NCBI GenBank assembly: GCA_024167805.1
Contig: CP099988.1
Location: forward strand, 931,001-995,000
Reading direction: 5' to 3'
DNA: 64,000 nt
DNA from: Methanobacterium sp. ERen5
GTDB lineage: Archaea; Methanobacteriota; Methanobacteria; Methanobacteriales; Methanobacteriaceae
Under the pieces are notes generated by a model, which did not search any database, had not been told where the DNA came from, and worked only from the letters and a program-made list of their open reading frames with translations. The position numbers and the translations under genes are program-made. Shown one piece after another: positions 52,075 to 63,232 of the stretch. Position 1 is the first letter of the stretch, and every line of letters starts with the position of its first letter.

Positions 52075-52809
52075 TCAATCAATCTTCGCATCTACCACAA
52101 CATGGTAAACACCTGGAGAGTACGGTTTAATAATTCTAGCATTTAAAATTTCTACATCTCCCCTTCCAGCTGTTGTTGCTGCCTCAATTATGCGTTCAAC
52201 TGGTCGTTTAAATTTGATGTTATCTGGCACAGATTCATGGTAGTGTAGTGTCCCTCCAATTTTCAATGCATCCATTGCAACATCTAGATATTCATGGGTG
52301 TTTCCAATGTAACCCATCAAAACTCTATCTGCCACATCTTTAGGTGCCACTTCCCTGCAGTTTCCAAGTATTGGCTTCACCACCCCATCAACCTTGTTGA
52401 TCTTGATGTTTTCACATAAATAACCATGGGAGACAGGATTTATTTCCAAGGAATAGATCTGCTTTGGGTTGGAATGTACCGCCATTGGAATTGAAAAGTA
52501 ACCAATTCCCGCAAACATATCCACTATAATCTCCCCATCTTCAGGAATAAGTGACATTCTTTTTCTTTCTGTGGTATTGCCCTTGGACCACATGATCTTC
52601 GAAACATCCAACATAAATCCACATTTATTTTCCCGGTGAACAGTTTCAGTTCCTTCCCCAATAATTATTTCCACATCAGGTTCCCTTTTCAAACCACTGA
52701 TACGTCCTAGTTTGACTATTCTATTGACACCCGGTGTTTTAAGAAGCTTTTGAACATCTTCCACATCATCCTTAACAACCAGTATGTCTCCAATGACCTT
52801 CCCCTTCAT
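52075..52809 (-). CDS. taw2: tRNA wyosine pathway aminocarboxypropyltransferase Taw2 (Trm5-like fold)
   Basis: A 244-residue class I SAM-dependent enzyme with VDMFAGIGYFSIPMAVHS (SAM loop) and LEINPVSHGYLCENI. The catalytic region MGYIGNTHEYLDVAMDALK in place of the NPPY of Trm5 favours Taw2, which adds an aminocarboxypropyl group to 4-demethylwyosine at position 37 of tRNA-Phe. The protein is shorter than Trm5, as is usual for archaeal Taw2. A Trm5-type methylase cannot be excluded from sequence alone. The ATG has a GAGGTAGT site. Confidence 0.78.
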   Translation of the reverse strand: MKGKVIGDILVVKDDVEDVQKLLKTPGVNRIVKLGRISGLKREPDVEIIIGEGTETVHRENKCGFMLDVSKIMWSKGNTTERKRMSLIPEDGEIIVDMFAGIGYFSIPMAVHSNPKQIYSLEINPVSHGYLCENIKINKVDGVVKPILGNCREVAPKDVADRVLMGYIGNTHEYLDVAMDALKIGGTLHYHESVPDNIKFKRPVERIIEAATTAGRGDVEILNARIIKPYSPGVYHVVVDAKID

Positions 52810-52950
52810 ACATACTACCTCATATCTGGAGGTTTAAATATTTTCAGATCGTTGGATCAATCTTGAAGACAAAAAAGATAATTACTCCAACCAACCAACG
52901 TTATTCAAATGATTATGACTAATAAATTTGAATGATTAAGGAGAGATTTT

Positions 52951-54042
52951 ATGGTGAAAGTTAACAGAAACGAAATTCTCGAAATATTAAAGGGTTATGA
53001 TAAGGAAGACATCACTATTGCAACGTTAGGTAGTCACACATCCCTCCACATATTGAAGGGTGCGAAAGAAGAAGGTTTTAGAACTGCTGTTGTTTGTGAA
53101 AAAGGGCGTGAAGTTCCTTATAAAAGGTTTAAAGTGGCTGATGAATACATCATAGTTGACAAATTTAGTGACATAGTGAACGATGATGTACAAGAAAAAT
53201 TACGGGAAATGAACAGTATTGTTGTGCCACATGGTTCTTTTGTTGCTTATGCTGGTTTAGATCGTATTGAAAATGATTTTAAAGTCCCTATGTTTGGAAA
53301 TAGGGACATTTTAAGGTGGGAAGCAGAGAGGGATCTTGAGAGAGAATTGATGATAGAATCTGACATAAGGATCCCAATGAAATTTGATGATCCATCAAAA
53401 ATTGACAGAACTGTAATGATCAAATTCCCCGGTGCAAGGGGAGGTAGGGGCTATTTTGTAGCATCTACACCTGAAGAATTCCATCAAAAGATCGATTCCA
53501 TGCTCGAAAGAAACTGGATTGGAGAAGAAGATGTGGAAAATGCTCACATAGAAGAATATGTTTCAGGCTGTAATTACTGTGTTCACTATTTCTACAGTCC
53601 CCTAAACAATGAAGTTGAAGTTCTTGGAATGGACAGCCGTTACGAATCTAACATAGACGGATTAACAAGAATTCCTGCCAAGGACCAGTTAGATGTTTCT
53701 TTGGATCCTTCCTATGTTATTACTGGAAATCATCCCGTGGTCATGAGGGAATCCCTTCTTCCACAAGTGTTTGAAATAGGCGATAATCTGGTTGAAGGAG
53801 CTAAAAAACTAGTTTCACCCGGTATGAGCGGACCTTTCTGCCTGCAAACATTATGTACCGATGATCTGGAAATAATAGTGTTTGAAATGAGTGCCAGGAT
53901 TGATGGAGGATCTAACACATTTATGGACAGTTCTGCATACAGTTACCTCCTATTCGGAGAATTTATGAGTATGGGACGCAGAATTGCCAGAGAAATTAAA
54001 GAAGGTGCTAAACAGGACAAGTTAGATATATTAATAACCTAA
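52951..54042 (+). CDS. purP: 5-formaminoimidazole-4-carboxamide ribonucleotide synthetase PurP
   Basis: PurP makes formyl-AICAR from AICAR, formate and ATP, replacing PurH in archaea. The 363-residue ATP-grasp protein has TLGSHTSLHILKGAKEEGF at the start, PGARGGRGYFVASTPEEF and a C-terminal FEMSARIDGGSNTFM with the metal-binding glutamate. Use of formate fits a hydrogenotrophic methanogen. AAGGAGAG precedes the ATG. purM, also in purine synthesis, is 3 kb downstream. Confidence 0.95.
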   Translation: MVKVNRNEILEILKGYDKEDITIATLGSHTSLHILKGAKEEGFRTAVVCEKGREVPYKRFKVADEYIIVDKFSDIVNDDVQEKLREMNSIVVPHGSFVAYAGLDRIENDFKVPMFGNRDILRWEAERDLERELMIESDIRIPMKFDDPSKIDRTVMIKFPGARGGRGYFVASTPEEFHQKIDSMLERNWIGEEDVENAHIEEYVSGCNYCVHYFYSPLNNEVEVLGMDSRYESNIDGLTRIPAKDQLDVSLDPSYVITGNHPVVMRESLLPQVFEIGDNLVEGAKKLVSPGMSGPFCLQTLCTDDLEIIVFEMSARIDGGSNTFMDSSAYSYLLFGEFMSMGRRIAREIKEGAKQDKLDILIT

Positions 54043-54365
54043 CATTATTCATTTTTTATTTTTAGTTGGATTTTATTGATTAATCCTTCTAAAAACATCA
54101 GATTCATTTCTTTTTCCATGCTTTTTTTAAGAAAGATTTATAAGTATCTTCCACTAAAAAAAGCATATTAAAGGGCTTAAAATTCTTGAGTTGTTTTATT
54201 TAGAATTATTTCACACATTGCATTGAATTATTTATGTTGTGTAAAAAATTGGAGTTTGAAGCAATAATTTATATAGAATGAATTTAACATATAAGCCTAG
54301 AAATTAACTTTGAAAATTATTTAAAAACTATTTTTATTTATCGTGTTTTTTTAGAGGTGTATTTC
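54043..54365. other. Intergenic region between purP and psmB
   Basis: These 323 bases contain no gene. A long inverted repeat at 54118-54166 stands out (listed separately), and TTTATATA (54268-54275) is a likely psmB promoter, giving a leader of about 70 bases. Confidence 0.6.
54118..54166. repeat. 12-bp inverted repeat flanking a TATA-like core
   Basis: ATGCTTTTTTTA (54118-54129) and TAAAAAAAGCAT (54155-54166) are perfect 12-bp complements separated by 25 bases. The spacer carries a second, inner pair (AAGAT and ATCTT) around TTATAAGT. It could fold into a long hairpin that ends the purP mRNA or be a regulatory site on DNA. Confidence 0.5.
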
Positions 54366-54998
54366 ATGAACGATAAAGATCGATTAAAAGGCACTACAAC
54401 TGTTGGTGTAACTTGCAAAGACGGAATTGTGTTTGCAACAGAAAGGAGAGCTTCAATGGGTAATTTAATTGCCCACAAGGTTGCAGACAAGATATTTAAA
54501 ATTGATGATCATATCGGAGCTACAATAGCTGGATCAGTATCAGACGCCCAAAAACTTATGGGATATATTAGTGCAGAAGTAGCCCTTTACAGGCTAAGGA
54601 ACGGTGCTCCCATGAGTGTGGAAGCAGCTGCAAACATGACCTCAAACATACTTCATGCATCCCGATTTTATCCTTACTACGTCCAAACCCTCCTCGGAGG
54701 AGTGGATGAGAAGGGACCTGCTCTGTTCTCATTAGATCCGAGTGGAGGAGTAATTAAGGATCTCATGATTTCCACTGGATCAGGTTCACCAGTAGCTTAC
54801 GGTGTTCTTGAAGACCGTTACAACCAAGAGATGGACATTGAAGAAGGAACATCAGTTGTAATTAGGGCAATAAAAGCTGCTATGGAAAGAGATACCTATT
54901 CTGGTAATGGAATTAAGGTGGCAATTATAACTAAGGAAGAAGGATTTAAAATACTGCCCGACGATGAGGTAGCCAAAAAAATCGAAGAATTAGACTAG
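54366..54998 (+). CDS. psmB: Proteasome subunit beta
   Basis: The catalytic beta subunit of the 20S proteasome. The protein starts MNDKDRLKG followed by TTTVGVTCKDGIVFATERRASMGN: cleavage after Gly9 exposes the catalytic Thr10. The lysine in the HKVADKIF segment and GSGSPVAYGVLE fit the family. ATG 54366 is preferred because GAGGTG ends nine bases upstream; an in-frame GTG overlaps that site. The gene stands apart from purP and precedes the aCPSF1 gene. Confidence 0.96.
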   Translation: MNDKDRLKGTTTVGVTCKDGIVFATERRASMGNLIAHKVADKIFKIDDHIGATIAGSVSDAQKLMGYISAEVALYRLRNGAPMSVEAAANMTSNILHASRFYPYYVQTLLGGVDEKGPALFSLDPSGGVIKDLMISTGSGSPVAYGVLEDRYNQEMDIEEGTSVVIRAIKAAMERDTYSGNGIKVAIITKEEGFKILPDDEVAKKIEELD

Positions 54999-55101
54999 TT
55001 TTAAATCTAACTACACCAGTACATTTTAAATAAAGCTTAAAGGATCACATCAGCTTAGAATGTGGTTCAATTAATTTTCTTATTTTTTTAGACGTGATTT
55101 T

Positions 55102-57006
<1,905 letters not shown>

Positions 57007-57180
57007 AGATTAGGTTTATTCAAATTCTATATTTTTATAAACCATTCTAATTTAAACGGGGGAAAGTAATACTAACTGAACTTATCCTCCCATTGACAGT
57101 TGATTTAGATATAAGTTTTATAAACTGTCAAGTGTAAATATGCATAAATATTGTTGTTTTAAAAATTTTTGGTGAATTTC

Positions 57181-58209
57181 ATGGTAACCTATTCAGAATC
57201 AGGAGTGGACATCAGTCTTGAAGAGGTGACTGTCTCGGCATTGATCTCAAAACTGAAGGAAACACTCAATTACAGAGAAGTTATAACAGAATCCGGACAC
57301 TTTGCAGCTTTAGTTAATCTTGGTGACAAGGCAATTGCAATGAGTACGGACGGTGTGGGAAGTAAAATATTGGTTGCAGAGATGATGGAAAAGTACGATA
57401 CAGTTGGGATTGACTGTATTGCAATGGTAGTTAACGACATCATCTGTGTAGGAGCAGAACCAATTGCAATGGTTGATTATTTGGCCGTTGAAAAACCAGA
57501 TCCAGAAATTGCCGAACAAATAGGAGAAGGACTCAGGTTAGGTTGTAAACTCGCAAATGTTGCTATGATTGGAGGGGAAACAGCAAGCCTTCCTGAAATA
57601 GTGAAGAACTTCGATCTTGCAGGCACTGGAATAGGAATCGTAGACAGTGACAGCATCGTGACCGGGAGTTCAATGGCTGAAGGTGACGTGCTGATAGGTA
57701 TTGAAAGTAGTGGAATTCATAGTAACGGACTCAGCCTTGCCAGGAACATATTTTTCGAAGAAAATGATTTTAAGGTGACTGATAAACTTCCAAATAATCC
57801 TGAAACAACAATTGGGGAAGAATTACTCAAACCCACCAACATTTATGTGAATCCTGTTATTGAACTATTAAAAACAGATGTGGAAGTGCATGGTCTCGCC
57901 CACATTACAGGAGGAGGGTTCACCAATCTAAAACGGCTTAAAAAGGGTGTTGGTTACAATATTACATCATTACCTAAGCCTCAATCAATTTTCTTGGAGA
58001 TGTATGAACTTGGAGTTCCGGTGGAAGAACTTTATCGTGTTTTCAACATGGGCATAGGATTTGTTGTGATTGTGAAACCCGGGGATGAAACACAAACCAT
58101 TGAACTCATTGAAAAACATAACCGAGCCTACAAAATAGGTCATGTCACAGCTGATCCAAAGGATAAGGTAACAATCAAAACCTTTAAGGAAGATACAATC
58201 ATATTATAA
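57181..58209 (+). CDS. purM: Phosphoribosylformylglycinamidine cyclo-ligase PurM
   Basis: PurM closes the imidazole ring in purine synthesis. The 342-residue protein has [42 protein letters not shown] and [10 protein letters not shown], typical of the family. ATG 57181 has GGTGA five bases upstream; the longer reading from 57169 overlaps the ribosome-binding site. The ComC gene follows 20 bases after its stop. Confidence 0.95.
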   Translation: MVTYSESGVDISLEEVTVSALISKLKETLNYREVITESGHFAALVNLGDKAIAMSTDGVGSKILVAEMMEKYDTVGIDCIAMVVNDIICVGAEPIAMVDYLAVEKPDPEIAEQIGEGLRLGCKLANVAMIGGETASLPEIVKNFDLAGTGIGIVDSDSIVTGSSMAEGDVLIGIESSGIHSNGLSLARNIFFEENDFKVTDKLPNNPETTIGEELLKPTNIYVNPVIELLKTDVEVHGLAHITGGGFTNLKRLKKGVGYNITSLPKPQSIFLEMYELGVPVEELYRVFNMGIGFVVIVKPGDETQTIELIEKHNRAYKIGHVTADPKDKVTIKTFKEDTIIL

Positions 58210-58229
58210 AAGGAATAGAAGGTGCGTTC

Positions 58230-59261
58230 ATGAATATAACAGCAGAACAGGAAAGATCAATCATAACAGGTATCCTAAAATGTATGAAAGTTTCAGATGA
58301 GGATGCATCCATTGTTGCAGATGTTACAGTAGATGCTGATCTTAAGGGATTTTCATCACATGGTATTGGAAGATTTCCACAGTACATCAAAGGCCTAAAG
58401 GCAGGCACAATAGATCCTGAAGCAGAACTATCCATTGAAAATGAAACTGATTCCATGGCCCTGATTAATGGGAATCATAAGTTTGGCCACGTAGTGACCT
58501 ACACTGCAATGGAAATTGCCATTAATAATGCAAAGAAAAATGGCATAGGGATGGTTGGTGTTCATGATTCTAATCACTTTGGTGTTGCAGGTTACTACTC
58601 CGACATGGCGATAATGAACGATATGATAGGAATGGTTATTGCCAACACTGAACCTGCAGTTGCTCCTATTGGAGGTAAAGTACCCATCATAGGCACAAAT
58701 CCCGTGGCAATAGGAATTCCTTCCAATAAAAATTATGTTTCTGTTGATATGGCAACTTCTGCATCTGCAAGGGGAAAATTACTTGAAGCCAAACGTAAAG
58801 GTGAGAAAATACCTGAAAATGTTGCATTAGATGCAGATGGAAATCCAACAATCGACCCTGAAGAAGCTTTAAAGGGTTCTATACTGCCATTTGGTGCACA
58901 TAAAGGGTACGCACTTTCATTTATGATAGAAATCTTAGCAGGTCCTCTTGTGAGAGCTGCTTTTGGTAAACAAGTAACTGGAACAGCAGATCCAAATGCC
59001 ATGTGTACCAAGGGTGATCTTGTTATGGCAATTGACCCATCCAAATTCTCTGATCTTGAAGAGTTCAAAGAACAAGTAGATGACTTTGTTGAAGAGATCA
59101 GAAATTCGGGTAATGTTTTTATTCCTGGAGACATGGAAGTTAAAAACATCAAAGACCGCAAAGAAAATGGAATATCCATTGATGACACTTTAATGGGTCA
59201 GATAAAAGATATATCCGAGGAATTATCCTTCGATTTGGAGAAAATTTTAAGCGGCTCCTAA
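58230..59261 (+). CDS. comC: L-sulfolactate dehydrogenase ComC (malate/lactate dehydrogenase family)
   Basis: ComC oxidises sulfolactate to sulfopyruvate in coenzyme M synthesis. The 343-residue protein belongs to the type-2 malate/lactate dehydrogenases: [16 protein letters not shown] contains the catalytic histidine, and [10 protein letters not shown] and the [11 protein letters not shown] start are conserved. These enzymes can also use malate and NAD(P)H. The comD and comE genes follow directly, supporting the assignment. It starts with ATG 58230 behind AAGGTG. Confidence 0.9.
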   Translation: MNITAEQERSIITGILKCMKVSDEDASIVADVTVDADLKGFSSHGIGRFPQYIKGLKAGTIDPEAELSIENETDSMALINGNHKFGHVVTYTAMEIAINNAKKNGIGMVGVHDSNHFGVAGYYSDMAIMNDMIGMVIANTEPAVAPIGGKVPIIGTNPVAIGIPSNKNYVSVDMATSASARGKLLEAKRKGEKIPENVALDADGNPTIDPEEALKGSILPFGAHKGYALSFMIEILAGPLVRAAFGKQVTGTADPNAMCTKGDLVMAIDPSKFSDLEEFKEQVDDFVEEIRNSGNVFIPGDMEVKNIKDRKENGISIDDTLMGQIKDISEELSFDLEKILSGS

Positions 59262-59364
59262 ACAATTTTTTTTACTTAACCATAAATTTTATTTACTTAC
59301 ATCATTTTGGTGTTAAAACCTAGTATTCAACCTAAATATTCAAACAAAAAATTAAGGTGTTTTT

Positions 59365-59856
59365 TTGGACAGTAGTCAAGCAGTTTACGATGCAATTAAA
59401 GAAGCAGGTATAGATTTCATTGTTTCACTTCCATGTGTGAATCTAGGAAGGTTGATGGAGATGGTTGAAGAAGATCCAACCATAATTCATGTTCCTGTTA
59501 CACGTGAAGAAGAGGGTTTTGGGATCTGTGCAGGTGCCTTCATGGGTGGGAAAAAGCCAGGAATTTTAATGCAAAATTCAGGGCTTGGAAATTCAGTAAA
59601 TGCACTTGCATCGTTGTTTGAACTCTATAAAATTCCAGTACTCATGATAATGAGCCACAGAGGCACCGAGGGAGAGTTTATGGGTGCTCAAGTTCCCATG
59701 GGTAAGGCAACTCCCATGGTGCTAGATGCCCTGAAAATAAAATATTTCAATCCAAAAAAACCTGAAGATGCTTTGAATATTATTCCAGAAGCTTGGCATA
59801 TAGCAGAAGCTGACGGAGCCCCAGTTGGCATACTCTTGGAAATTAAATTCTGGTAG
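59365..59856 (+). CDS. comD: Sulfopyruvate decarboxylase alpha subunit ComD
   Basis: ComD and ComE together decarboxylate sulfopyruvate to sulfoacetaldehyde, the penultimate step to coenzyme M. The 163-residue alpha subunit is the N-terminal PYR half of a thiamine-diphosphate enzyme, with [21 protein letters not shown] as the glutamate-containing cofactor activation site. The start is TTG 59365 behind AAGGTG. comE follows after nine bases. Confidence 0.93.
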   Translation: MDSSQAVYDAIKEAGIDFIVSLPCVNLGRLMEMVEEDPTIIHVPVTREEEGFGICAGAFMGGKKPGILMQNSGLGNSVNALASLFELYKIPVLMIMSHRGTEGEFMGAQVPMGKATPMVLDALKIKYFNPKKPEDALNIIPEAWHIAEADGAPVGILLEIKFW

Positions 59857-59865
59857 TGAAGTTTT

Positions 59866-60414
59866 ATGAAAAGGATAGATGCCATAAAAAAATTATCATA
59901 TGAACTGACGGATGAACTGGTTGTGTGTAACATAGGATTTCCTTCCAGGGAAATGCATCATGTGAAGGACTCTCCAAATCAGTTTTACATGATGGGATCC
60001 ATGGGTCTTGCATCTTCAATTGGTCTTGGAGTGGCCATGTCTACAACTAAACGGGTGGTTGTCATAGATGGAGATGGATCTGTACTCATGAATATGGGTA
60101 GCATGGTGACAGTTTACAATCAGAACCCAAAAAATCTGGTGTGGGTAGTGCTTGACAACGAATGTTACGGATCCACAGGGTCACAGTGTACCTATGCTTC
60201 TAGCTTTGAACTGGGAGATGTTGCAAGATCAATTGGATTTAAAAATGTATTTTCATTCGATCTAAATTCTGAGTTTGATTTCAGTAAAGTTCTAGGTTCT
60301 GAAGGTCCTGTTTTTGTACATCTCAAAGTTGAACCTGGAAATGCTGATGTTCCAGTGATACCGATGGAACCTGAAGAAATCATGGATAGGTTCATCCAGA
60401 CCATCAGAGAATAA
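59866..60414 (+). CDS. comE: Sulfopyruvate decarboxylase beta subunit ComE
   Basis: The PP half of the thiamine-diphosphate enzyme, 182 residues. [25 protein letters not shown] fits the magnesium-diphosphate motif (GDG followed by an N about 25 residues later), and [17 protein letters not shown] is the family-typical segment before it. With ComD it forms the active decarboxylase. A convergent spacer of about 300 bases with no genes separates it from the aldo-keto reductase gene. Confidence 0.93.
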   Translation: MKRIDAIKKLSYELTDELVVCNIGFPSREMHHVKDSPNQFYMMGSMGLASSIGLGVAMSTTKRVVVIDGDGSVLMNMGSMVTVYNQNPKNLVWVVLDNECYGSTGSQCTYASSFELGDVARSIGFKNVFSFDLNSEFDFSKVLGSEGPVFVHLKVEPGNADVPVIPMEPEEIMDRFIQTIRE

Positions 60415-60712
60415 ATTTCATTTTAATTTTAATTTTATATGATTCTTTTTCAGCATTTGCTTATGAATATTTAGCCACAATACCTCTGTACTTTTATGAA
60501 TCTGTACACTGAAACTTTATTTTGTGCAAATTTTTCATAAATAGGGTTATATAGTTAATGAGTGTTATTGAAGTTCAGTTTAGACAAATGGACTATGAAT
60601 TTCAGTACTGATAAGACATGGAAAATTTAGGCTAATTCCAATATATCGCCTATATTTAAGCGTATTTCCAGTTTAATACTAAATAATTTAATGAAAAAAA
60701 GAATTTAGATGT

Positions 60713-61852
60713 TCAATTTTGTTCAAATTTTTTACATACATCCCTCAGTGCTTTTTGGATCGGAACCATTTGTGGACAGATTTTTTCACATTCTCCACAA
60801 CCAGTACAGTTATTTGCTCTTTCTTCCTCTTTCACACCCATGTAATAATTCATTTTAGCATTATCCTCGTCTTGAAACATGTAGGCATTGTTCAGTTGAA
60901 GAAGATTAGCAGGAATATCTACTCCTGCAGGACATGGAACACAGTATCCGCATTGTGTACAGTTATATTGTTTTCTCTGGCCGTAAACAGATTTGACTTC
61001 TCGGATGATCTCCTTTTCTTCAGAACTTAAAGAGTTGGGATAACCTTGATCAGCAGTTTCAAGGTTCTGCTTAAGTTCTTCCAATGTGGTCATTCCACTC
61101 AAAACAACATCAACATCATCGAGATCCCAGACAAATCTAAGTGCCCACTCAGCTGGCTCCCTTTTCACAGTAGATTCATCCCATATTTCCTGAACATCTT
61201 CTGGAACATTTTTAGTTAAAGTACCTCCTCTGAGGGGTTCCATCACAACCACACCCAAACCATTGGCTGCTGCGTAACGAATACCTTCCCTTCCAGCTTG
61301 ATAATTCTGATCAACAATGTTGTACTGAACCTGGCACATGTCCCAATTGTAAGAATCAACAACATCAAAGAACAGTTCCATTTCACCATGATAGGAAAAT
61401 CCTGTGTACTTTATTTTTCCGGATGATTTGGCATCATCTAAAAATTCCAGAACACCGTTGGAGATCATTTTTTCCCAGTAGCTCTCCTTAACGGTGTGAA
61501 GAAGATAAAAATCAATACATTCGGTATCAAGCCTGTTCAACTGTTCATCAAGGTAGTTATCCATGTCTTGTCTGTTCTCAACTAACCATATGGGCAACTT
61601 ATCTGCTATAAACACCTTTTCCCTGTAGCCATCCTTGACTGCTTTAGAAATTGCAAGCTCACTTTCACCGTTGTGATATGGATATCCGGTGTCCAGATAA
61701 TTTATTCCACTATCAATAGCTGTTCTTATTAATGGAACAGCAAGATCCATATCAACTTGTCCACTATCTCCTTCTTTAACCGGTAATCTCATGCATCCCA
61801 AACCTAGGATGGATAATCTTTCTCCGGTAACACCAAATTCCCTGTAAAGCAT
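60713..61852 (-). CDS. Aldo/keto reductase with C-terminal 4Fe-4S domain
   Basis: A 379-residue protein whose first 270 residues are an aldo/keto reductase barrel (INYLDTGYPYHNGESE with the catalytic Asp-Tyr pair, KVFIADKLPI with the lysine, DFYLLHTV with the histidine). The C-terminal end adds ferredoxin-type clusters: CTQCGYCVPCPAGVDIP and CTGCGECEKICPQMVPIQ. Such proteins are common in anaerobes and likely take electrons from ferredoxin, so reduction of a small carbonyl is plausible, but the substrate is unknown. ATG 61852 is favoured by GGTGA; ATG 61864 would add four residues. Confidence 0.9.
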   Translation of the reverse strand: MLYREFGVTGERLSILGLGCMRLPVKEGDSGQVDMDLAVPLIRTAIDSGINYLDTGYPYHNGESELAISKAVKDGYREKVFIADKLPIWLVENRQDMDNYLDEQLNRLDTECIDFYLLHTVKESYWEKMISNGVLEFLDDAKSSGKIKYTGFSYHGEMELFFDVVDSYNWDMCQVQYNIVDQNYQAGREGIRYAAANGLGVVVMEPLRGGTLTKNVPEDVQEIWDESTVKREPAEWALRFVWDLDDVDVVLSGMTTLEELKQNLETADQGYPNSLSSEEKEIIREVKSVYGQRKQYNCTQCGYCVPCPAGVDIPANLLQLNNAYMFQDEDNAKMNYYMGVKEEERANNCTGCGECEKICPQMVPIQKALRDVCKKFEQN

Positions 61853-61911
61853 TTGTTTCACCATTAACCATGAAAATCAAAATTAGAAGTATCAACTATG
61901 AGAATTTTGAT

Positions 61912-62205
61912 TTAACCCCTTCTTCTTTCAAATTCATCAAAGAGGTCATCGAGTTCAACTCCCTTGTAAACCAGAAGAAGCAGTGTATGGAATATGAGAT
62001 CCGTTGCTTCGTAAACCAAATTTTCATCGTTCTTTGATGCGATTATGAGTTCTGCAGATTCTTCACCAACCTTTTCGAGTATTTTATCCTCTGCCTTCTT
62101 ATCAGAATCCTTCATTATGTTGGCGGTGTATGAATCTATGGGGTTGTCTCTCCTGTCTTCCAGAACTTGATAAAGTTCTCTTATTATGGAGTCCTTGTTT
62201 TTCAT
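61912..62205 (-). CDS. hisE: Phosphoribosyl-ATP diphosphatase HisE
   Basis: HisE hydrolyses phosphoribosyl-ATP in histidine synthesis. The 97-residue all-helical protein has [15 protein letters not shown] and [17 protein letters not shown], containing the EE-E and E--D metal-binding residues of MazG-like pyrophosphatases. It overlaps the preceding CBS gene by four bases (ATGA), suggesting translational coupling. No other histidine genes are nearby. Confidence 0.92.
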   Translation of the reverse strand: MKNKDSIIRELYQVLEDRRDNPIDSYTANIMKDSDKKAEDKILEKVGEESAELIIASKNDENLVYEATDLIFHTLLLLVYKGVELDDLFDEFERRRG

Positions 62206-62996
62206 TTTCGAGCCTCCTTTCTAAGGCTGCTGGTTATTGCAATCAATGGATGTTGAGCATCATCTATGACTTCAATGTCTCTAAATGAGAAAATACCATT
62301 TTTATCAGCTGTTTTTTCCAGTCCAAGGTGTATGTCTTGATCCAATTGTATCACGTAGGAGTCGATGTCTTTACATCCAAGCTTCAATGCTGCAACTGTT
62401 CTGTGATGACCATCCACCAAAATGTATCTATCACCTGTGTGTGCTATTATGGTGGGTTCTGCAAGGCCCCTCTTTATTTCATAGGTTCTGCCCTGAAGCT
62501 CGTCTGCGAAGATCTTGTCCTGGGTTGGCCTGATCCTATCTATGGGAACCTTCATACGAACAACCTTGGTTTCAATTTCATAGAGTTGTTCCAAGGTTCT
62601 TTTGAAGTAATCTACTTTCATTGGAGTAGATCTTTCTATGTGTGACCTGACAATATCTGTGTTTGTTAAAATACCCACTAATTTAGAATTTTTATTTATT
62701 ACGGGCAGTCGAGATATTCCCATTCTAAACATGACCCTTGCTGCATCATTTATTGACATATCCTCTTCAGCCACCACTATATCGGTGGACATTATGTCTT
62801 TAACCAAGGGGAGCCATTCCTTAAGGAGAAGATCAAAGGCTGTTACCATACCTATAACTTCACCATTTGTTTTAACTGGAAATCCGTCGTGACCAGTACC
62901 CTTCATGAGCATTATAACTTCTTCATTAGGAGTTTCTGGATTCACGGTAATTACTTCTTTAGTCATGTAATCTTTTACAAGAGCTGAACTCGTCAT
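62202..62996 (-). CDS. CBS-pair protein with a ParB-like (SerK-type) domain
   Basis: A 264-residue protein. Residues 1-120 contain two CBS domains ([20 protein letters not shown] and [16 protein letters not shown]), which bind adenosyl nucleotides. The C-terminal part is a ParB-like domain with [19 protein letters not shown] and [15 protein letters not shown]. The DGHHR motif resembles the archaeal ADP-dependent free-serine kinase SerK, so a nucleotide-regulated serine kinase is a reasonable hypothesis, as is DNA binding. It overlaps hisE by four bases and has a GGAGAT site. Confidence 0.75.
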   Translation of the reverse strand: MTSSALVKDYMTKEVITVNPETPNEEVIMLMKGTGHDGFPVKTNGEVIGMVTAFDLLLKEWLPLVKDIMSTDIVVAEEDMSINDAARVMFRMGISRLPVINKNSKLVGILTNTDIVRSHIERSTPMKVDYFKRTLEQLYEIETKVVRMKVPIDRIRPTQDKIFADELQGRTYEIKRGLAEPTIIAHTGDRYILVDGHHRTVAALKLGCKDIDSYVIQLDQDIHLGLEKTADKNGIFSFRDIEVIDDAQHPLIAITSSLRKEARK

Positions 62997-63232
62997 TAAA
63001 AATCTCCTATCTAGAATTATTGATGAAATTCTGTTTTCGATTTAAATTTTGGTTTAATCCCTAATTATGTAGTCAGTGAAATTTATTTTGGTACAAAATT
63101 ATGGGGATTTCATTGCATATGATTGTGAAACAAAATTTCTTGTGTCATAGGATCCTTTATGATTTTCACAATTTAGAATCTGCTTCTAAATTAAGACTAT
63201 GGATCCAGTGGCCATTTTAGTGATTGAATGGT

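Noticed and set aside
62202..62996. Chromosome-partition ParB function
   Set aside because: The CBS fusion, lack of a ParA partner and the DGHHR motif fit a metabolic role better; kept only as an alternative.
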